Assembly (NCBI RefSeq): GCF_026242055.1
Contig: NZ_JAPJDL010000010.1
Coordinates: 1 to 64,000 of the forward strand
DNA from: Lentzea sp. NEAU-D7
GTDB lineage: Bacteria > Actinomycetota > Actinomycetes > Mycobacteriales > Pseudonocardiaceae
Length of the DNA stretch: 64,000 bases
Reading direction: 5' to 3'
Made by a program: the position numbers and the translations under genes
In this document: one piece after another, positions 43,898 to 52,925 of the stretch
Layout of the letters: the number at the start of each line of letters is the position of its first letter
Numbering within the stretch: position 1 is the first letter of the stretch
Notes under the pieces: generated by a model
What the model saw: only the letters and a program-made list of their open reading frames with translations
What the model was told of the DNA's origin: nothing
Databases searched by the model: none

Positions 43898-46162
43898 TTA
43901 TCTTCTGTCGTAGGGCTTTTCCGGCCAGTGGTGCTTGGGGTACCTGCCCTTCAGCTCACTGCGGACGCGCAGGTAACCGTTGCGCCAGAACGACCTGAGG
44001 TCGCTGGTCACGGCGGTGGGGCGGCCTGCGGGGGAGAGCAGGTGCACGACCACCGGAATTCCGGCGATCTGCGGCGTGTCGGCCCATTTCATGGCGTCCT
44101 GGATGCGGACGGAGAGAACGGGCTGGTCCTGCGTGTAGTCGACCTTGCCCTGGCCGATGCGTTCCGGGGCGAGCTTGTCGAACTCCGCCGCCTCGGGCCA
44201 CGGCAGCAGGCTCCTCAGCAGCGCCGTGGTGTCGATCTTGGCCAGGTCGGAGCGCTTCTTCGCCTTGCCCAGGTCGAGCGCGCGGATCAGGTGCTCGTCT
44301 TCGACGCTCGGCCAGTCGCGGGTCCTGTGCAGGAAGGCCATCCGCTCGCGCAGGCGAATGGCCGCATCGGTCCACTTGAGCAGGCCCAGGCCCTCAGCCT
44401 CCAGACCGAGGCGGAGTGCCTGCTGCGACTTGGCGAGATCGTTGAGCGGGCGTTCGTCGAGGGTGATCGCGCCGAGCTTGCGGACCTCGTTCGCGATGAC
44501 GTCGCCGTTCCACCGGATGTCGTCGACCGTGTGCACAAGGGCCGCCGCGGCGGTGACGGCGAGTTCCTCGTCGGCCGGGGCGGCGAGGCGGACGCGGCCG
44601 TGCTTGCTGCCCGGTTCGCGGTCGGCGATCGCGACCGCTAGCCACTTGGCGTGCGAGTCGGTGTGCTCGACGGCCGTGCCGTTGGCCATCAGGTAGACGT
44701 TGCTGTTCTTGGACCGGCGCTTCGCCAGCCGTTCCGGGTAGGCGAGGGCGACGACGAGCGCGGGGTCGCCGTTGCCCGCCGGGTTCGTGCCCAGCTTCTC
44801 GAGCTTCTTGGCTTCCTTGCGCCACTTGCCCGGTGCCTTCAGTGCCGTCGCGAGATCGCTCGTGGAGGGGTGCGTGCTGTCGTCGAGCAGTGCCACGACC
44901 TCGGCGGCCGTCCGGTTGCCCGCGAGCGCGCTGCCGTCGATGAGCGCACGGCCGAGCCGGGGGTGCAGGCCGACGCTCGCGATGCGGTCGCGGCGACCGG
45001 GTTCGAGCGCGCCGATGGCGTCGAGGGTCTCCTGCGCCGCCTTGAGCGCGCCCTCCGGAGGGGCGTCCCACCAGTTCAGGGCGCTGCCGTCCGGGGTGCC
45101 CCACACCGCCAGCTCGAGCGCGAGCCTGGTCAGGTCGGCGGTCTTGATCTCCGGCTCCGGGTAGCGGGGGAGCGTCGAGTGCTCGTGTTCGGGCCAGCAG
45201 CGGTAGACGCGGCCCGGCGCCTCACGTCCCGCACGTCCGGCGCGCTGTTCCGCGACGGCCTGGGAGACGCGGATGGTGGCGAGACCCGCCAGACCCCTGC
45301 GGTGGTCGACTCGCGGGACCCTGGCCAGGCCGGCGTCCACGACCGCGCGGACGCCGGGGACGGTGAGGCTGGACTCCGCGATGCTCGTGGCGAGCACGAC
45401 CCGCTGGTGCGGTCCGGGCCTGAGGGCCGCGTCCTGCGTCTGGGCGTTGAGCTGGCCGTGCAGGATCACGGTCTCGGCCCTGAGCAGGCTCGCGGTCCGG
45501 TTGATCTCCCTGACACCGGGCAGGAACGCGAGCACGTCACCATCCACTTCGGACAGTGCCTTGTTGATCGCCCTCGCTACCGTGGTCTCGATGTGCTCGT
45601 TGCGCGCGGGCGGGACGTAGGTGATCTCCGTCGGGAACATGCGCGACTCGGTGTGCAGCACCGGCGCGTTCAGCAGGTCCGAAAGCCGTTGCGCGGCAAC
45701 GGTCGCCGACGTGGCCAGGAGCCTGAGGTCCGGGCGCAGCCCCGCCTTGGCGTCCAGGAGGAGCGCGAGCAGGAGGTCGGCGTCGAGGTGGCGTTCGTGG
45801 CACTCGTCCAGCAGGACCGTGCCGACGCCCTTCAGCTCCTGGTCGTGTTGCAGCCTGCGGACGAGAAGACCGCTGGTCACGACCTCGATGCGGGTGTGCC
45901 TGCTGGTCTTGCGGTCACCCCTGACCGAGTAGCCGACGGTGTGGCCGACCGGTTCGCCCAGCAGGCTCGCCATCCGCGCGGCGGCCGCTCGCGCGGCGAT
46001 CCGGCGCGGTTCGGCGACGACGACCCTGCCTTCGAGGGCCAGCGGGACGAGCGTCGTCTTGCCGGTTCCCGGTGGCGCGACCAGCACGGCCGCCCCGTGC
46101 TCCTGGAGCTGTGCCAGGAGTTGGGGGAGAACGGATTTCACCGGGAGATCGGGCAGGTCCAC
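43898..46162 (-). CDS. hrpB: ATP-dependent RNA helicase HrpB
   Basis: A 754-aa DEAH-type helicase. It has Walker A VAPPGTGKTTLVPLAL near residue 30, motif II LLDECHERHLDADL, motif III ATSATV, and motif VI QRAGRAGREAPGRVYR. The HrpB-specific C-terminal domain ends GRYPKHHWPEKPYDRR. GTG 46162 is placed at VDLPDLPVKSVLP; the frame open above it is antisense to the divergent GNAT gene. Length is slightly below the E. coli enzyme. Role is unclear in most bacteria. Confidence 0.93.
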   Translation of the reverse strand: MDLPDLPVKSVLPQLLAQLQEHGAAVLVAPPGTGKTTLVPLALEGRVVVAEPRRIAARAAAARMASLLGEPVGHTVGYSVRGDRKTSRHTRIEVVTSGLLVRRLQHDQELKGVGTVLLDECHERHLDADLLLALLLDAKAGLRPDLRLLATSATVAAQRLSDLLNAPVLHTESRMFPTEITYVPPARNEHIETTVARAINKALSEVDGDVLAFLPGVREINRTASLLRAETVILHGQLNAQTQDAALRPGPHQRVVLATSIAESSLTVPGVRAVVDAGLARVPRVDHRRGLAGLATIRVSQAVAEQRAGRAGREAPGRVYRCWPEHEHSTLPRYPEPEIKTADLTRLALELAVWGTPDGSALNWWDAPPEGALKAAQETLDAIGALEPGRRDRIASVGLHPRLGRALIDGSALAGNRTAAEVVALLDDSTHPSTSDLATALKAPGKWRKEAKKLEKLGTNPAGNGDPALVVALAYPERLAKRRSKNSNVYLMANGTAVEHTDSHAKWLAVAIADREPGSKHGRVRLAAPADEELAVTAAAALVHTVDDIRWNGDVIANEVRKLGAITLDERPLNDLAKSQQALRLGLEAEGLGLLKWTDAAIRLRERMAFLHRTRDWPSVEDEHLIRALDLGKAKKRSDLAKIDTTALLRSLLPWPEAAEFDKLAPERIGQGKVDYTQDQPVLSVRIQDAMKWADTPQIAGIPVVVHLLSPAGRPTAVTSDLRSFWRNGYLRVRSELKGRYPKHHWPEKPYDRR

Positions 46163-46351
46163 GTCGCTGAGTGTGCCAGGGTTGCCGTGCGGGGATGATC
46201 GGCGTGGTTCGCTCAGGCCGCGCCGCACCGCTGGTTCGTGCGGCGGGGGCCGGGCAGCCGGAGGTGCCGGTGCCGGTGTTGTGGGCGACGATTGGGGTGT
46301 TCCTTTTGGACTGCGCGATGCGTCCAGGTGCCCAGTGGAAGGACCGCCGCG

Positions 46352-47161
46352 TTGGTTGACCCGTTGCGCGACCCGGACGACCCGGAGCTGCTCGACCCCT
46401 ACCAGTCCCGATCGCTCGCGATCCTGGTGGAGGGCGCGCGGCTCGCGTCCGGTGCCGTCCGGTACGGCAAGGTGGGCAAGGTCGGCAGCGCCGCCGTGGT
46501 GGTCAACCGGGAGAACCCGCTGCCGTCGGGCAACTTCGGGTGCGCCCTGGACGGCTCGTCGGTCGAGGTCGCGTCGACGTTGCTGCAGCTCGAGCACACC
46601 TTCGCCGCGGTGGGGCGCGCGGAGGCCGTCGTGTACGCGTCGCCGACCACGGTGGACGAGATCGAGGGCATCGCCGACGACTCCGGCTGGTACGCGGTCG
46701 AGGAGTTGCTGACCGTGGTGCATCGCGGACCCGCGTCGGTGGCAGAGGGAGTGCGACCGGCCCTCGACGCGGACGTGGCCGGGATCGTCGAGCTGCTGTC
46801 CGACGAGCTGGTTGGCAACCGTGAACGGCTGGGTCGCTGGCTCGGGCATCGATTGGACGACCCGCGGTGTTCGACCCTGGTGATGGATGACGGCGACCGG
46901 ATCGGCGGATTCGTGTCGGGATTCGCTGAGCGTGGCGTGGGTCTGGTCGAGCAGTGCGTGGTGCGTCCGGCGCGGCGGCGCCGGGGTGTCGGGCGGTCGC
47001 TGGTGGTGTCCGCTGCCGCGACCCTGCGTTCGTCGGGCGCGATGTTGGTCGCGTCGCAGGTGGACGAGGGTCCGGGGGAGCGGTTCGCCGAGGCGTGCGG
47101 GTTCGTTGCGGCGTATCCCGTGACTGCCTATGTACGCAGAGTGGATGAGCTACTCGACTGA
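46352..47161 (+). CDS. GNAT family N-acetyltransferase
   Basis: A 269-aa protein with a C-terminal GNAT domain (about residues 140-260). The acetyl-CoA loop is in RPARRRRGVGRSLVVSAAAT and the last strand in ASQVDEGPGERFAEACGF. The N-terminal half is a degenerate second acetyltransferase-like domain. TTG 46352 has GGAAGG at 46337-46342; GTG 46328 is an alternative. It is divergent from hrpB. Substrate is unknown. Confidence 0.82.
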   Translation: MVDPLRDPDDPELLDPYQSRSLAILVEGARLASGAVRYGKVGKVGSAAVVVNRENPLPSGNFGCALDGSSVEVASTLLQLEHTFAAVGRAEAVVYASPTTVDEIEGIADDSGWYAVEELLTVVHRGPASVAEGVRPALDADVAGIVELLSDELVGNRERLGRWLGHRLDDPRCSTLVMDDGDRIGGFVSGFAERGVGLVEQCVVRPARRRRGVGRSLVVSAAATLRSSGAMLVASQVDEGPGERFAEACGFVAAYPVTAYVRRVDELLD

Positions 47162-47211
47162 GTTACTTAGTTGCCGCGTGACATATCCTTAGCAGGGCTA
47201 AGGGAGGCTTT

Positions 47212-48498
47212 GTGCGCGAGCGGTTGCCGGTCGAGGTGTGGGTTCTGGTCGCGGCGAGTTTCATCATCGCCGTGGGGTTCGGGATCGTGGCACCCGTTCT
47301 GCCGGTGTACGCGTCCTCGTTCGGTGTCGGTCATACCGCTGTCGCGGCTCTGATCAGCGCCTTCGCGTTCGTCCGGCTGGCGTTCGCGCCGATGAGCGGC
47401 AAGCTCGTCAACCGCTTCGGCGAGCCTCGGGTGTACATCGTCGGCATCCTGATCGTGGCGATCGGAACCGCCATGAGCGGGTTCTCGACGAGCTACGCCG
47501 AGATGCTGTCGTGGCGCGCGCTGGCCGGTGTCGGGTCGACGATGTTCACGGTCGCCGCGCTGGGGCTGCTGATCCGGATCACGCCGGCGCCGATGCGCGG
47601 GCGGGCGTCCGGGATGTGGGCGGCGGGGTTCCTGGTCGGCAACATCGCCGGTCCGATCGTCGGCGCCGGGCTCGTGCCGTTCGGGCTGTGGGTGCCGTTC
47701 GTGTCGTACGGCGTGCTGCTGTGCGTCGCGGCGTTCGTCGTGTGGATCTTCCTCCGGCGGTCGACGCTGGTGGCGCTGGACAAGACCAACACCGAAGTGC
47801 CCATGACGGTGCGTGCGGCGGTGCGGCACCCCGCTTACCGGGCGGCGCTGGCGTCCGGGTTCGCGAACGGCTGGGCCGTGTTCGGCGTGCGGATCTCGCT
47901 GGTGCCGGTGTTCGTCATCGAGGCGCTGGAGCACAGCGCGGCCGTGGCGGGCATCTCGATGTCGGTGTTCGCGGCCGGCAACGCCGCGATGCTGTTCCTG
48001 TCCGGCCGACTCGCGGACACGCGCGGCCGCAAGCCCGTCGCCATCGTCGGTCTGCTCGTCAGCGGCCTCGCGACGGTCTGGATGGGCTTCACCGGCGACC
48101 TCTGGACGTTCATGGCGGCGTCCCTGATCGCGGGTGCCGGCGCCGGGCTCCTGAACCCGCCGCAGAACGCCGTCGTGGCCGACGTCATCGGCGCGCGCGG
48201 CAAGGGCGGCCCCGTCCTCGCGGGCTTCCAGATGGTGACGGACCTGGGCGCGATCATCGGCCCGATGGCCGCGGGCCTGCTGGCCGACTCGTTCGGCTTC
48301 GGTGCGTCGTTCGCCATCACCGGCGCCTCGCTGCTGCTGGCCGTGGGCTTCTGGTTCGTCGCCCCCGAAACGCTGCCCACGCACGAGGAGGAGCACACGG
48401 CCGCCGCGGTGGCGCCGGAGTGCGGCTGCCTGGACGAAAGCGCCGAGATCCCGACCGGCGAACGGGTCGGCGGCAAGCCACGTCACCCAGAAGCGTGA
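47212..48498 (+). CDS. MFS family efflux transporter
   Basis: A 428-aa major facilitator with twelve predicted helices. It has the motif-A-like loop RLADTRGRKPVAIVGLLVS in the second half and NRFGEPRVYIVGILIVAIGT in the first. The C-terminal cytosolic tail has ECGCLDES, an unusual CGC that may bind metal or be redox active. Drug/H+ antiporters of this type are common in actinomycetes. GTG start 47212; the dsbA-like gene follows 46 bp downstream. Confidence 0.88.
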   Translation: MRERLPVEVWVLVAASFIIAVGFGIVAPVLPVYASSFGVGHTAVAALISAFAFVRLAFAPMSGKLVNRFGEPRVYIVGILIVAIGTAMSGFSTSYAEMLSWRALAGVGSTMFTVAALGLLIRITPAPMRGRASGMWAAGFLVGNIAGPIVGAGLVPFGLWVPFVSYGVLLCVAAFVVWIFLRRSTLVALDKTNTEVPMTVRAAVRHPAYRAALASGFANGWAVFGVRISLVPVFVIEALEHSAAVAGISMSVFAAGNAAMLFLSGRLADTRGRKPVAIVGLLVSGLATVWMGFTGDLWTFMAASLIAGAGAGLLNPPQNAVVADVIGARGKGGPVLAGFQMVTDLGAIIGPMAAGLLADSFGFGASFAITGASLLLAVGFWFVAPETLPTHEEEHTAAAVAPECGCLDESAEIPTGERVGGKPRHPEA

Positions 48499-48544
48499 TT
48501 GCGCGCTCAGCTTTCTTTTAGTTTGTGTCGCTACCCTCATCGCC

Positions 48545-49327
48545 GTGGGTGGAGCAGAGCGCAGTGCGCGGAAGAAGAAGCAGGCCGCGCGTGCGGTGGT
48601 CCAGGCCCGTTCGTCGGGCGGCGACCGCACCAAGATCATCGCGGGTATCGCCGTCGTGGCGGTGCTGGCCGTCGCCGTCATCGGGTACGTCATCTTCCAG
48701 CAGATGAAGCCCTCCACGTCGACAACGGACGCCATCCCGCTGGCACCCGCGGACCACACGATCTCGGCCCCCGCCGTCCGCGACGGCAACACCGTGCTCG
48801 TCGGCAAGGACACGGCCACCGTGACCGTCGACGTGTACGAGGACTTCCTGTGCCCGATCTGCGGCACGTTCGAGAAGACCTACGGCACCGACATCAAGAA
48901 GGCGGTCGAGGACGGCAAGGTCAAGGTCCGCTACCACATCCTGCCGATGCTCAACCGCCTCTCGTCGCCGGAGGGCTACTCGACCGACTCGGCCAACGCC
49001 GCCCTGTGCGTGGCCGACGACGGCAAGTTCAACGCGTTCCACGCGGCGCTGTTCAACAAGCAGCCCGAGGAAGGCGAAGCCGGCTACACCCAGGACCAGC
49101 TCATCAAGCTGGGCAAGGAAGTCGGCGTCACGTCCGCCACCTTCGAGTCGTGCGTGCGGAACCAGACCTACAAGTCGCAGCTGGACGAGCTGATGTCCAA
49201 GACCAGCAACGACCCCGCCCTCCGCGACGCCGAGTCGGGCCGCTTCCGCGGCACCCCCAGCGTCGCCTCCGGCGGCAAGCTCGTCGACCTGGACAACAAG
49301 AACTGGCTTTCCGACCTGACCAAGTGA
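48545..49327 (+). CDS. Membrane-anchored DsbA-like thioredoxin-fold protein
   Basis: A 260-aa protein with a basic N-terminus (RSARKKKQAARAVVQARSS), one membrane helix (about residues 32-52) and a DsbA/thioredoxin_4 domain. The active site is CPIC in YEDFLCPICGTFEK near residue 100, and the cis-Pro loop is RGTPSVA near 238. Such proteins form or isomerise disulfides outside the membrane. GTG 48545 gives the typical N-terminus. It may be co-transcribed with the MFS gene. Confidence 0.9.
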   Translation: MGGAERSARKKKQAARAVVQARSSGGDRTKIIAGIAVVAVLAVAVIGYVIFQQMKPSTSTTDAIPLAPADHTISAPAVRDGNTVLVGKDTATVTVDVYEDFLCPICGTFEKTYGTDIKKAVEDGKVKVRYHILPMLNRLSSPEGYSTDSANAALCVADDGKFNAFHAALFNKQPEEGEAGYTQDQLIKLGKEVGVTSATFESCVRNQTYKSQLDELMSKTSNDPALRDAESGRFRGTPSVASGGKLVDLDNKNWLSDLTK

Positions 49328-49338
49328 GTCTGCTCGTG

Positions 49339-49376
49339 CAACGCCCGGTCCCGATCTTCTCGGGGCCGGGCGTTGC
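49339..49376 (+). terminator. Terminator after the DsbA-like gene
   Basis: Stem CAACGCCCGGTCCCGA with near-perfect complement (one G-U pair) and loop TCTTC. The remaining 265 bp before the tRNA holds no gene that I can support. Confidence 0.82.
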
Positions 49377-49642
49377 CGCGTTTTGTGCCGCGCGTCACTT
49401 CCGGCCCGTTGCGTGCGGTGCGTGCGGCCTGCTCGCTTGATCGGCGCTGTTCGTGCAGCTCCGAGGGGGTTTCGGGGTCTCGCACTCGATCTTCGGGGTG
49501 GGTGGTGCCGCCTGGTCGTCACCGGGTCCTACCAGGCCGAATGCGCCTTGGATACCCCCGATTTTTATCTTGTGGCATGGGTGTTGTACGGTATTGCCAC
49601 ACGAGAACGACGGGGAAACCCGGCGGGAACGTGGACCTTCAA

Positions 49643-49715
49643 GGGGCTGTGGCGCAGCTGGTAGCGCATCACACTGGCAGTGTGAGGGTCAGGGGTTCGA
49701 GTCCCCTCAGCTCCA
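49643..49715 (+). tRNA. tRNA-Ala (GGC)
   Basis: A 73-nt cloverleaf with anticodon loop CTGGCAG (anticodon GGC), acceptor GGGGCTG/CAGCTCC and T-loop TTCGAGT. CCA is encoded at 49716-49718. The 3' half serves as the integration region of the prophage, whose integrase ORF runs into it on the opposite strand. Confidence 0.96.
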
Positions 49716-51324
49716 CCAAAGAACTACATACACGAACACCCTTAGGGGCGGAGTCCGATATACCGGGCTCCGCCCCTTTGGCGTTCGCGGCATCGGTGGG
49801 TGCGGGGGTTTGTGGCACTCGGAAGACGGGGACCATGCGGCCCGGTCCGGTGAGCTTGATCTTGACTACGAAGGTCTCTACGACGGCCTTGCGTTGGTTG
49901 GGGTTGCCTGCCTTGATGATGGTCCGGATGTTGGTGTTGACCTGTTCCAGGGTGGCGGCATCGGGCATGGTGGGCTCGTTCTCCAGTTCTTCCCGGAGTT
50001 CGGCCGCGCGTGTGCGGAGTTGCTTCTGTTCGGTGCGGTAGCCGCGTACTCGTTCCTTGGCGGCGTCGTCGTCGGCGTCGAAGAGGTCGTCTTCGAACGC
50101 GTCCAGGTACTTGTCGATCTTCGCGGTGACGGTTTTGAGCCTGGCCTTCACGGTGTTGAGTTCGGCGGTCACGGTGTCGTGGCTGGACTCGTAGACCTTG
50201 CGGGCTTCGTTGACGGCGTCGCGGATGAGGTCGAGCTGGTTGCCGTAGAAGCTGGCGACGGAGTCGAGTACGGCTTGGTCGAGCGCATCGGCGTTGAGGC
50301 GGTCCTGGTCGCAGGCGTCCTTGCCGTACTTCATGCGCTTCATGCACGTGTAGTAGCGGTAGGTCTTGGTCTTGCCGGTGGCGCTGGTGCCGATCATCGC
50401 GTGCTTGCACTTGGGACAGTTCAGGCGGCCGGTGGCCACGTAGTCGGAGTTGTTGGTTGCGCGGCGCGAGTGGCTTTCGCCGCGTGAGTCCATGATGCGT
50501 TCGGCTTCGGCGAACTGCTCGGGGGTGATGAGCGGAGGGTGGGCGTCCAGGGTGATGACGTCGCGGTAGTGGATCTCTCCGAGGTAGACGCGGTTCTCCA
50601 GGATGGTGAGAACCCGTTTGAACGCCCAGAGTCCGCCGCTTCGCGTGCGGTACCCGCGTTCGTTGAGCTCGTTGGCGATCGAGCGGGAGCCGATCCGGTC
50701 CTTTGTGTACAGATCGAACATCAGCCGGATCACGACGGCCTCGGCCTCGTCCACCACGAGTTTGTGTGTGGCCGGGTCCTTGGCGTAGCCGGGTGGGGTG
50801 TAGCCGCCCTTCCACTCTCCGGCTTCGGCCTTCTTCTCCATGCCCGCCGTGACGCGGTCCACGATCAGGTCTCGTTCGAACTGCGCGAACATCGAGAGCA
50901 GCTGGAGCATCATCCGGCCGACCGGGGTGGAGGTGTCGAACGGCTCGGTGGCGGAGCGGAACGCCACGCCGACGCTTTCCAGCTCGTCCAGCAGCGTGAC
51001 GGTGTCGCGCAGGTTGCGGGAGAACCGGTCCACCCGGTAGACGAGCAAGACGTCGATCATGTTCGCTTTGGCCCACTGCATCGCCTTTTGCAGATCGGGC
51101 CGGTCGGTGTTCTTCCCGGACGCGTCGTCCTTGAACTTCTTGACGATCTTCCAGCCGGGCTGCGACTGGACATAGGCCTCCAGTCGGGTGTCCTGCGCCT
51201 CGATCGAGTAGGGCTGGTTCTCGTCGTCGGTGCTGCGCCGCATGTAGACGCCGACCCGCACGGTGTCCAGGTCGAGCCCCGCCGCAGCGTTGCTCACCTT
51301 TTTGGTTCGTGTCCGCCTAGACAA
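49669..51324 (-). CDS. int: Large serine recombinase (phage integrase)
   Basis: A 551-aa serine integrase. The resolvase catalytic domain (about 20-165) has the active Ser in VYMRRSTDDENQPYSIEAQD, the conserved VYRVDRFSRNLRDT and FERDLIVDRVTAGMEKK. It is followed by the recombinase domain, a zinc ribbon (NCPKCKHAM...YYTCMK) and a coiled-coil arm (about 385-465). The start is TTG 51324 with GGGGGAAC upstream; GTG 51297 is an alternative. The last 16 or so codons (VELRGLEPLTLTLPV) and the stop lie inside the tRNA-Ala gene on the other strand, so the C-terminus depends on the att sequence. Confidence 0.94.
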   Translation of the reverse strand: MSRRTRTKKVSNAAAGLDLDTVRVGVYMRRSTDDENQPYSIEAQDTRLEAYVQSQPGWKIVKKFKDDASGKNTDRPDLQKAMQWAKANMIDVLLVYRVDRFSRNLRDTVTLLDELESVGVAFRSATEPFDTSTPVGRMMLQLLSMFAQFERDLIVDRVTAGMEKKAEAGEWKGGYTPPGYAKDPATHKLVVDEAEAVVIRLMFDLYTKDRIGSRSIANELNERGYRTRSGGLWAFKRVLTILENRVYLGEIHYRDVITLDAHPPLITPEQFAEAERIMDSRGESHSRRATNNSDYVATGRLNCPKCKHAMIGTSATGKTKTYRYYTCMKRMKYGKDACDQDRLNADALDQAVLDSVASFYGNQLDLIRDAVNEARKVYESSHDTVTAELNTVKARLKTVTAKIDKYLDAFEDDLFDADDDAAKERVRGYRTEQKQLRTRAAELREELENEPTMPDAATLEQVNTNIRTIIKAGNPNQRKAVVETFVVKIKLTGPGRMVPVFRVPQTPAPTDAANAKGAEPGISDSAPKGVRVCSSLVELRGLEPLTLTLPV

Positions 51325-51459
51325 TGATGTTCCCCCAAGTATTCACCGCGCACGCGCGAGAATGCGCGGTTTTTGGCATGGCTCTACCAATTCCGGAATT
51401 GCTCTCGGTCATGTTCCGGAATATAGCATTACCGGTTGACCATTGTTGAGATTCAATTC

Positions 51460-51600
51460 TCACGTAGAGCGCTGTGATTCGTTCCAGGAATTGATGAGGG
51501 TGGCGAGTTCGTTTACCGCGTGGGCGCGCTGCGCGTCGTCGAGGGGCTCGGTCTCGACGTGGTCGACCGTCCAGGCCTGGGCGTTGGCTGCTGCCGTCAT
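51460..51600 (-). CDS. Small acidic phage protein
   Basis: A 46-aa protein (MTAAANAQAWTVDHVETEPL ... LATLINSWNESQRST) with a good GGAG site seven bases before its ATG. It is hydrophilic with one amphipathic helix. It lies between the lysis-cassette terminator and the integrase gene and is on the same strand. It is too small and acidic for a typical excisionase. Function is unknown. Confidence 0.6.
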   Translation of the reverse strand: MTAAANAQAWTVDHVETEPLDDAQRAHAVNELATLINSWNESQRST

Positions 51601-51637
51601 TCGTGGGCTCCGCGAGATCGCGCGCGAGGAGCCCCAG

Positions 51638-51670
51638 ACCAGCGCGAGGCCTAAGGCTCCTCGCGCTGGT
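51638..51670 (-). terminator. Terminator after the holin gene
   Basis: Perfect 12-bp stem ACCAGCGCGAGG with complement and a short loop, 27 bp past the holin stop. Confidence 0.8.
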
Positions 51671-51696
51671 GGGCGTTGGCTAGGTGGGCTGGATCG

Positions 51697-52107
51697 TCAG
51701 TCGATGTCGAGTGGGACGAGCGCCCGGCCGGCGTCGTCGCGCGGGTCGAACGTCGGAGTCACGCGGCGCTCGCCGGCGAGAGCAACGCCGAAGGCGCCGA
51801 GCAGGGCGAGGACCGCGGAGACGGTGCCGTTGATGGCGTCGGCCTGGCCGGTGGTGAGCAGGCCGGAGCCGACGAGCCAGGAGACCAGGGCGGTGATCAG
51901 GCCTACCCAGGTCGCGACGGCGCGCAGCGGGCGGGGACGGGTGTCGAGCAAAGGAGCAGCCTCCGGTGTGGGTTGGGTGTCGTCGTGGCGGTCGAGCCAC
52001 AGCACGGCGGCCTTGCTGCCCTTGATCAGCAGCCAGACGACGAGGGCAAGGGAGATGACCCAGTGCCCGCCGGGCGTGAGCGCGGCGGGCACTGGCTCGG
52101 GGGTCAC
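51697..52107 (-). CDS. Putative holin
   Basis: A 136-aa protein with two or three membrane helices (GGHWVISLALVVWLLIKGSK, WVGLITALVSWLVGSGLLTT and AVLALLGAFGVALAG) and a hydrophilic C-terminal tail. The position directly after the endolysin gene, with GTGA overlap, is the classical lysis-cassette arrangement. Holins make membrane lesions that release or activate the endolysin. The family cannot be named. Confidence 0.75.
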   Translation of the reverse strand: MTPEPVPAALTPGGHWVISLALVVWLLIKGSKAAVLWLDRHDDTQPTPEAAPLLDTRPRPLRAVATWVGLITALVSWLVGSGLLTTGQADAINGTVSAVLALLGAFGVALAGERRVTPTFDPRDDAGRALVPLDID

Positions 52108-52850
52108 GGGCGGATGAGGTCGGCCCAGTCGTCGCCCCACACCTCGCCCCAGCGGGACGTGGAGTTGGGGCGGTGGGCGCGCTGCCAGGCGGCGACGGCG
52201 TCCTTGGTGGGCTGCTCGAAGATGCCGTCAGCCCAGCCGGGCACGTTCGGCGCGAAGCCGAGTCGCTGCAACCGTTCCTGGATGAGCCGCACGTAGTACT
52301 GCTCGTCCGGGATTCCACCCATCGACACGGGCGCGCCGCCGTGGGACTCGTTCGGGCCGGTGATCAGCCCGAAGTAGTGGTTCGGCGGCAGCGGGAAGCG
52401 CGGGAGCGTGGGCGGCCGGGACGGCGGCGGGGTGCTGGCGCCGCCGAGCATGGGGATGTTCCACGGCCGCGGGTCGTCGCACAGGCCCGAGGCCACGACG
52501 CTGATGTGGACGTGGCTGGTGTGGGGGTTGCTGCCGGTGTAGCGAACCCACTGCCACGGGTTGAACTGCGGCCGGGTGTCCATGATCAGCGAGTTGGCGA
52601 TCACGTACTTGATGCGGTTGTCGCGGCTGGCCTGGAGTTCGTCGGTGAACCGGTCGATGTCGAAGCCGACTGCGGGGTGGTGGGTGAAGTCTCCGGCGGT
52701 GACAATGCCGCCGTACCACGGGGTGTGGTCGCTCGTGGCGTCGTGGTTGGCGTCGCCGATGAAGCCGTCGGATGCCTTGTTCCTGTTGGGGAACTTGGCG
52801 TTGATCTGGTCTCGGAGGGTGAGCAGGGATCGCGCTACGCGCCAGGCCAA
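52104..52850 (-). CDS. Phage endolysin (peptidase plus peptidoglycan-binding domain)
   Basis: A 248-aa lysin. The N-terminal domain (about 1-130) has SDHTPWYGGIVTAGDFTHHP and TSHVHISVV with His/Asp metal ligands, resembling the M15/VanY-type peptidases that cut the peptide stem. A Pro-rich linker (about 140-160) follows. The C-terminal PG_binding_1 domain (about 180-248) has RLIQERLQRLGFAPNVPGWA and DAVAAWQRAHRP. Next to the holin gene it completes a lysis cassette. Confidence 0.85.
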   Translation of the reverse strand: MAWRVARSLLTLRDQINAKFPNRNKASDGFIGDANHDATSDHTPWYGGIVTAGDFTHHPAVGFDIDRFTDELQASRDNRIKYVIANSLIMDTRPQFNPWQWVRYTGSNPHTSHVHISVVASGLCDDPRPWNIPMLGGASTPPPSRPPTLPRFPLPPNHYFGLITGPNESHGGAPVSMGGIPDEQYYVRLIQERLQRLGFAPNVPGWADGIFEQPTKDAVAAWQRAHRPNSTSRWGEVWGDDWADLIRP

Positions 52851-52877
52851 GGTGTTCTCTTCCTGTTGGTGGGCAAC

Positions 52878-52911
52878 AAAAAACGGCCGTCACCAGGCGG
52901 TGACGGCCGTT
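52878..52911 (-). terminator. Terminator upstream of the lysis cassette
   Basis: Perfect 13-bp stem AACGGCCGTCACC with complement and loop AGGC. On the minus strand it is followed by a T run (A6 on the plus strand). It terminates the gene at 52926, so the lysis genes may have their own promoter or rely on read-through. Confidence 0.88.
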
Positions 52912-52925
52912 CGTTTCGGGGTGGG

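Noticed and set aside
49339-49642. Possible coding frames before tRNA-Ala
   Set aside because: Frames overlap the terminator and the tRNA; no conserved motif.
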